In this document: positions 12,570 to 14,612 of the stretch, piece by piece
How positions within the stretch are numbered: the first letter of the stretch is position 1
Layout: each line of letters opens with the position of its first letter
Source: Chloroflexi bacterium RBG_16_68_14
GTDB lineage: Bacteria; Chloroflexota; Dehalococcoidia; DSTF01; RBG-16-68-14
Reading direction: 5' to 3'
Length of the DNA: 14,612 nucleotides
Assembly: GCA_001796995.1 (NCBI GenBank)
Contig: MGOB01000050.1
Location: forward strand, 2,123-16,734
Notes under the pieces: generated by a model
Database searches by the model: none
What the model saw: only the letters and a program-made list of their open reading frames with translations
Told to the model about the DNA's origin: nothing
Translations under genes and position numbers: made by a program

Positions 12570-14612
12570 ATGGATCTCCTGCGCGACCTGAACCCCGCCC
12601 AGCGAGAGGCGGTCCAGCACCCTCAGGGCCCGCTCCTCATCCTGGCCGGGCCGGGCAGCGGCAAGACGCGCGTCATCGCCCACCGCATCGCCTGCCTCAT
12701 CGCCCACGAGGGCGTCCATCCCTATCGCATCGTCGCCGTCACCTTCACCAACAAGGCGGCGCGGGAGATGCGCGACCGGGTCGTCGCCCTTCTGGGCGAG
12801 GCCGCCGAGTCCCTGATGCTGGGCACCTTCCACGCCGTCTGCGCCCGCATCCTGCGCGTCGAGGGCGGCGCCATCGGCATCGAGCGCGCCTTCGCCATCT
12901 ACGACGACGGCGACCAGCAGGCGCTGATGCGCCGGGTCCTGGAGGACCTGGCCATCGACCCGCGCAAGTTCGCCCCCCGGGCCATCCTCGCGGCCATCTC
13001 CCGGGCCAAGAGCGAGCTCGCCTCGCCCGCCGCCTACGCCGCTTCGGTGCGCGACTACTTCGGCGAGGTGGTCGCCCGCGCCTACGAGCGCTACCAGGCG
13101 CTGCTGGAGGAGAACAACGCCCTGGACTTCGACGACCTGATCATGCGGACGGTGGCCCTCTTTCGGGAGCGCGACGCCGTCCTCCAGAAGTACCAGCAGC
13201 GCTTCCTCCACGTGCTCATTGATGAGTTCCAGGACACCAACGTGGCCCAGTACGCCCTCGCCCGGCAGCTGGCCGGCGGCCACGGCAACATCTGCGTCGT
13301 GGGCGACCCGGACCAGTCCATCTACTCGTGGCGCTCCGCCGACATCCGCAACATCCTCAACTTCGAGCGCGACTACCCGAACGCGAAGGTGGTCTACCTG
13401 GAGCAGAACTACCGCTCGACCCAGACCATCCTGGACTCGGCCCACGCCGTCATCGCCGGCAACCGGCAGCGCCCCTCCGCCGGCAAGGCGGGCAGGGAGA
13501 AGAACCTCTGGACCGAGCGGGGCGCCGGCGAGCCAGTCACCGTCTACGAGGCCTACAACGACACGGAGGAGGCCGACGTCGTCGCCGCCGAGGTGCAGGC
13601 GCTGCTCGAAGACGGCGCGCACCGTCCGGGCGACATCGCGGTGATGTACCGGACCAACGCCCAGTCGCGGGCGCTGGAGGAGGCCTTTATCCGCGAGCGG
13701 ATCAGCTACCGGCTGGTGGGCGGCACCCGCTTCTACGAGCGCAGGGAGGTGAAGGACCTCATCGCGTACCTGCGGCTGGTCCACAACCCCTTCGACCGCG
13801 TCTCCTTCGCGCGGGTGGTGAATGTGCCGCCGCGGGGCATCGGCGCGAAGACGCTGGACGAGCTGGCGCGCTGGGCCGGCGAGCGCGGCCTGCCGCCCTA
13901 CGCTGCCCTCCAGCTCCTGGCGGAGGAGGCGGGAGGCGGGAAGCGAGAGGTGAGAAGCGAAAAGGGGGAGGCTCCCGCCTCTCGCCTCCCGTCTCTCGCT
14001 TCCAGACTGGCGCCTCGCTCCGTGACGGCGCTCCTCGGCTTCCTGGAGCTGATCAACGGCCTCATCGAGGAGGCGAAGACGGAGTCGGTGGCCGACCTGC
14101 TGGCGGCGGTGCTGGAGCGCACCAACTACCGCCGCTATCTCCTCGACGCGTTCGAGGACGCGGGCGAGGCCGGCCTCGCCGGCGGCGAGGAGCGTTGGGA
14201 GAACGTCCAGCAGCTCCTCACCCTGGCAGCCGAGTACGAGGGGCTGGAGCCGGAGGCGGCGCTGCCCCAGCTACTGGAGGACGTCGCCCTCGTCTCGGAC
14301 ACGGACGAGTACGACGAGCGGCCGGACGCCGTCACGCTCATCACCCTGCATGCTGCCAAGGGGCTGGAGTTCCCGGTGGTGTTCATTGTGGGGATGGAGG
14401 AGGGGGTGCTGCCGCACATGCGCTCCTTCGATGACCCGGCGCAGTTGGAGGAGGAGCGGCGCCTCTGTTACGTGGGCATCACCAGGGCGAAGGAGCGCCT
14501 CTATCTGGTGCGCGCCTTCCGCCGGCATCTGATGGGCGCCAGCCTGCACAACCCGCCGTCGCGCTTCCTGAAGGACCTGCCACCCCACCTCATCGCCGGC
14601 CGGCCCGCCGTG
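12570..14612 (+). CDS. pcrA: PcrA/UvrD-type superfamily 1A DNA helicase, C-terminus off window
   Basis: 681 codons are present, open to the right edge; the family is usually about 720-780 residues, so only the C-terminal tail is missing. ATP-dependent 3'-5' helicase acting in nucleotide excision repair and removal of recombination intermediates. SF1A motifs are complete: motif I AGPGSGKT (26-33), Ia TFTNKAA (58-64), II VLIDEFQDT (215-223), III VVGDPDQSIYSWRSA (243-257), IV YLEQNYRST (276-284), V TLHAAKGLEF (592-601), VI ERRLCYVGITRAKERL (629-644). ATG 12570 begins the conserved LNPAQREAV region. An in-frame segment of about 25 residues rich in Arg, Ser and Ala (about 455-480, in subdomain 2B) is encoded by a DNA palindrome and looks inserted. 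pcrA versus uvrD naming cannot be settled here. It is unrelated to the surface genes and has its own promoter. Confidence 0.93.
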   Translation, partial: MDLLRDLNPAQREAVQHPQGPLLILAGPGSGKTRVIAHRIACLIAHEGVHPYRIVAVTFTNKAAREMRDRVVALLGEAAESLMLGTFHAVCARILRVEGGAIGIERAFAIYDDGDQQALMRRVLEDLAIDPRKFAPRAILAAISRAKSELASPAAYAASVRDYFGEVVARAYERYQALLEENNALDFDDLIMRTVALFRERDAVLQKYQQRFLHVLIDEFQDTNVAQYALARQLAGGHGNICVVGDPDQSIYSWRSADIRNILNFERDYPNAKVVYLEQNYRSTQTILDSAHAVIAGNRQRPSAGKAGREKNLWTERGAGEPVTVYEAYNDTEEADVVAAEVQALLEDGAHRPGDIAVMYRTNAQSRALEEAFIRERISYRLVGGTRFYERREVKDLIAYLRLVHNPFDRVSFARVVNVPPRGIGAKTLDELARWAGERGLPPYAALQLLAEEAGGGKREVRSEKGEAPASRLPSLASRLAPRSVTALLGFLELINGLIEEAKTESVADLLAAVLERTNYRRYLLDAFEDAGEAGLAGGEERWENVQQLLTLAAEYEGLEPEAALPQLLEDVALVSDTDEYDERPDAVTLITLHAAKGLEFPVVFIVGMEEGVLPHMRSFDDPAQLEEERRLCYVGITRAKERLYLVRAFRRHLMGASLHNPPSRFLKDLPPHLIAGRPAV
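13939..14003. repeat. Imperfect palindrome inserted in frame in the helicase gene
   Basis: Left arm 13939-13970 (GGAAGCGAGAGGTGAGAAGC and on) is purine-rich; right arm 13972-14003 is its pyrimidine-rich near-complement, ending CTCTCGCTTCC. The outer 11 bp pair perfectly, with scattered mismatches or wobbles inside. It encodes residues about 457-478 of the helicase without breaking the frame. It is unlike the MITE-like family. Confidence 0.7.

Noticed and set aside
12549..13784. 411-residue minus-strand ORF
   Set aside because: It is antisense to the helicase, whose motifs are all intact on the plus strand.

Overview
High-GC bacterial window with three minus-strand genes on the left and six plus-strand genes on the right, arranged around a divergent promoter region at about 7340-7775. 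Eight of the nine genes encode exported or membrane-anchored surface proteins. The ninth, at the right edge, is a PcrA/UvrD-type helicase. Ser/Thr/Pro linkers, Chloroflexota-style stalked proteins ending in a membrane helix plus W(W/Y)ARRR, LPxTG-like motifs and a plastocyanin-like domain suggest a Chloroflexota bacterium, perhaps Dehalococcoidia. That assignment is inference; no rRNA or tRNA is present to test it.

Left arm, minus strand, read from right to left. 7339-4781 encodes a modular secreted protein (signal peptide, Cna-B-like domain, a 'TEIVSM...SFFDVF' domain, two copies of a four-cysteine domain, C-terminal dockerin). 4701-3970, 79 bases downstream, encodes a cohesin-like domain on a stalk ending in LPPTG, a membrane helix and an Arg-rich tail. 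This looks like a dockerin/cohesin partnership: a surface-anchored receptor and its ligand in one operon. 3196 to the left edge is a TTG-started, Asp/Asn/Gly-rich protein with a CSLREA-type N-terminus and more than 1000 residues of beta-helix-like repeats. It is cut by the window edge.

Right arm, plus strand. 7776-8363 is a membrane-anchored type I copper protein. 8392-9252 and 9293-10072 are tandem paralogues with one N-terminal membrane helix and an exported domain carrying the His and Cys signatures of a caspase/CHAT-like (clan CD) fold. 10194-10961 repeats the SFFDVF domain of the dockerin protein and the C-terminal anchor of the copper protein. 11082-12437 is an SdrD_B-like surface protein with two Cys-paired repeats and LPDTG plus a membrane helix. 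12570 to the right edge is the helicase.

A roughly 130-bp MITE-like element with 14-bp terminal inverted repeats and three internal hairpins occurs four times (two complete copies, two truncated). One copy supplies the stop codon of 11082-12437. An unrelated 65-bp purine/pyrimidine palindrome lies in frame inside the helicase. The most notable content is the combined surface module: cohesin and dockerin, the clan-CD-like pair, and a domain shared across the divergent promoter.
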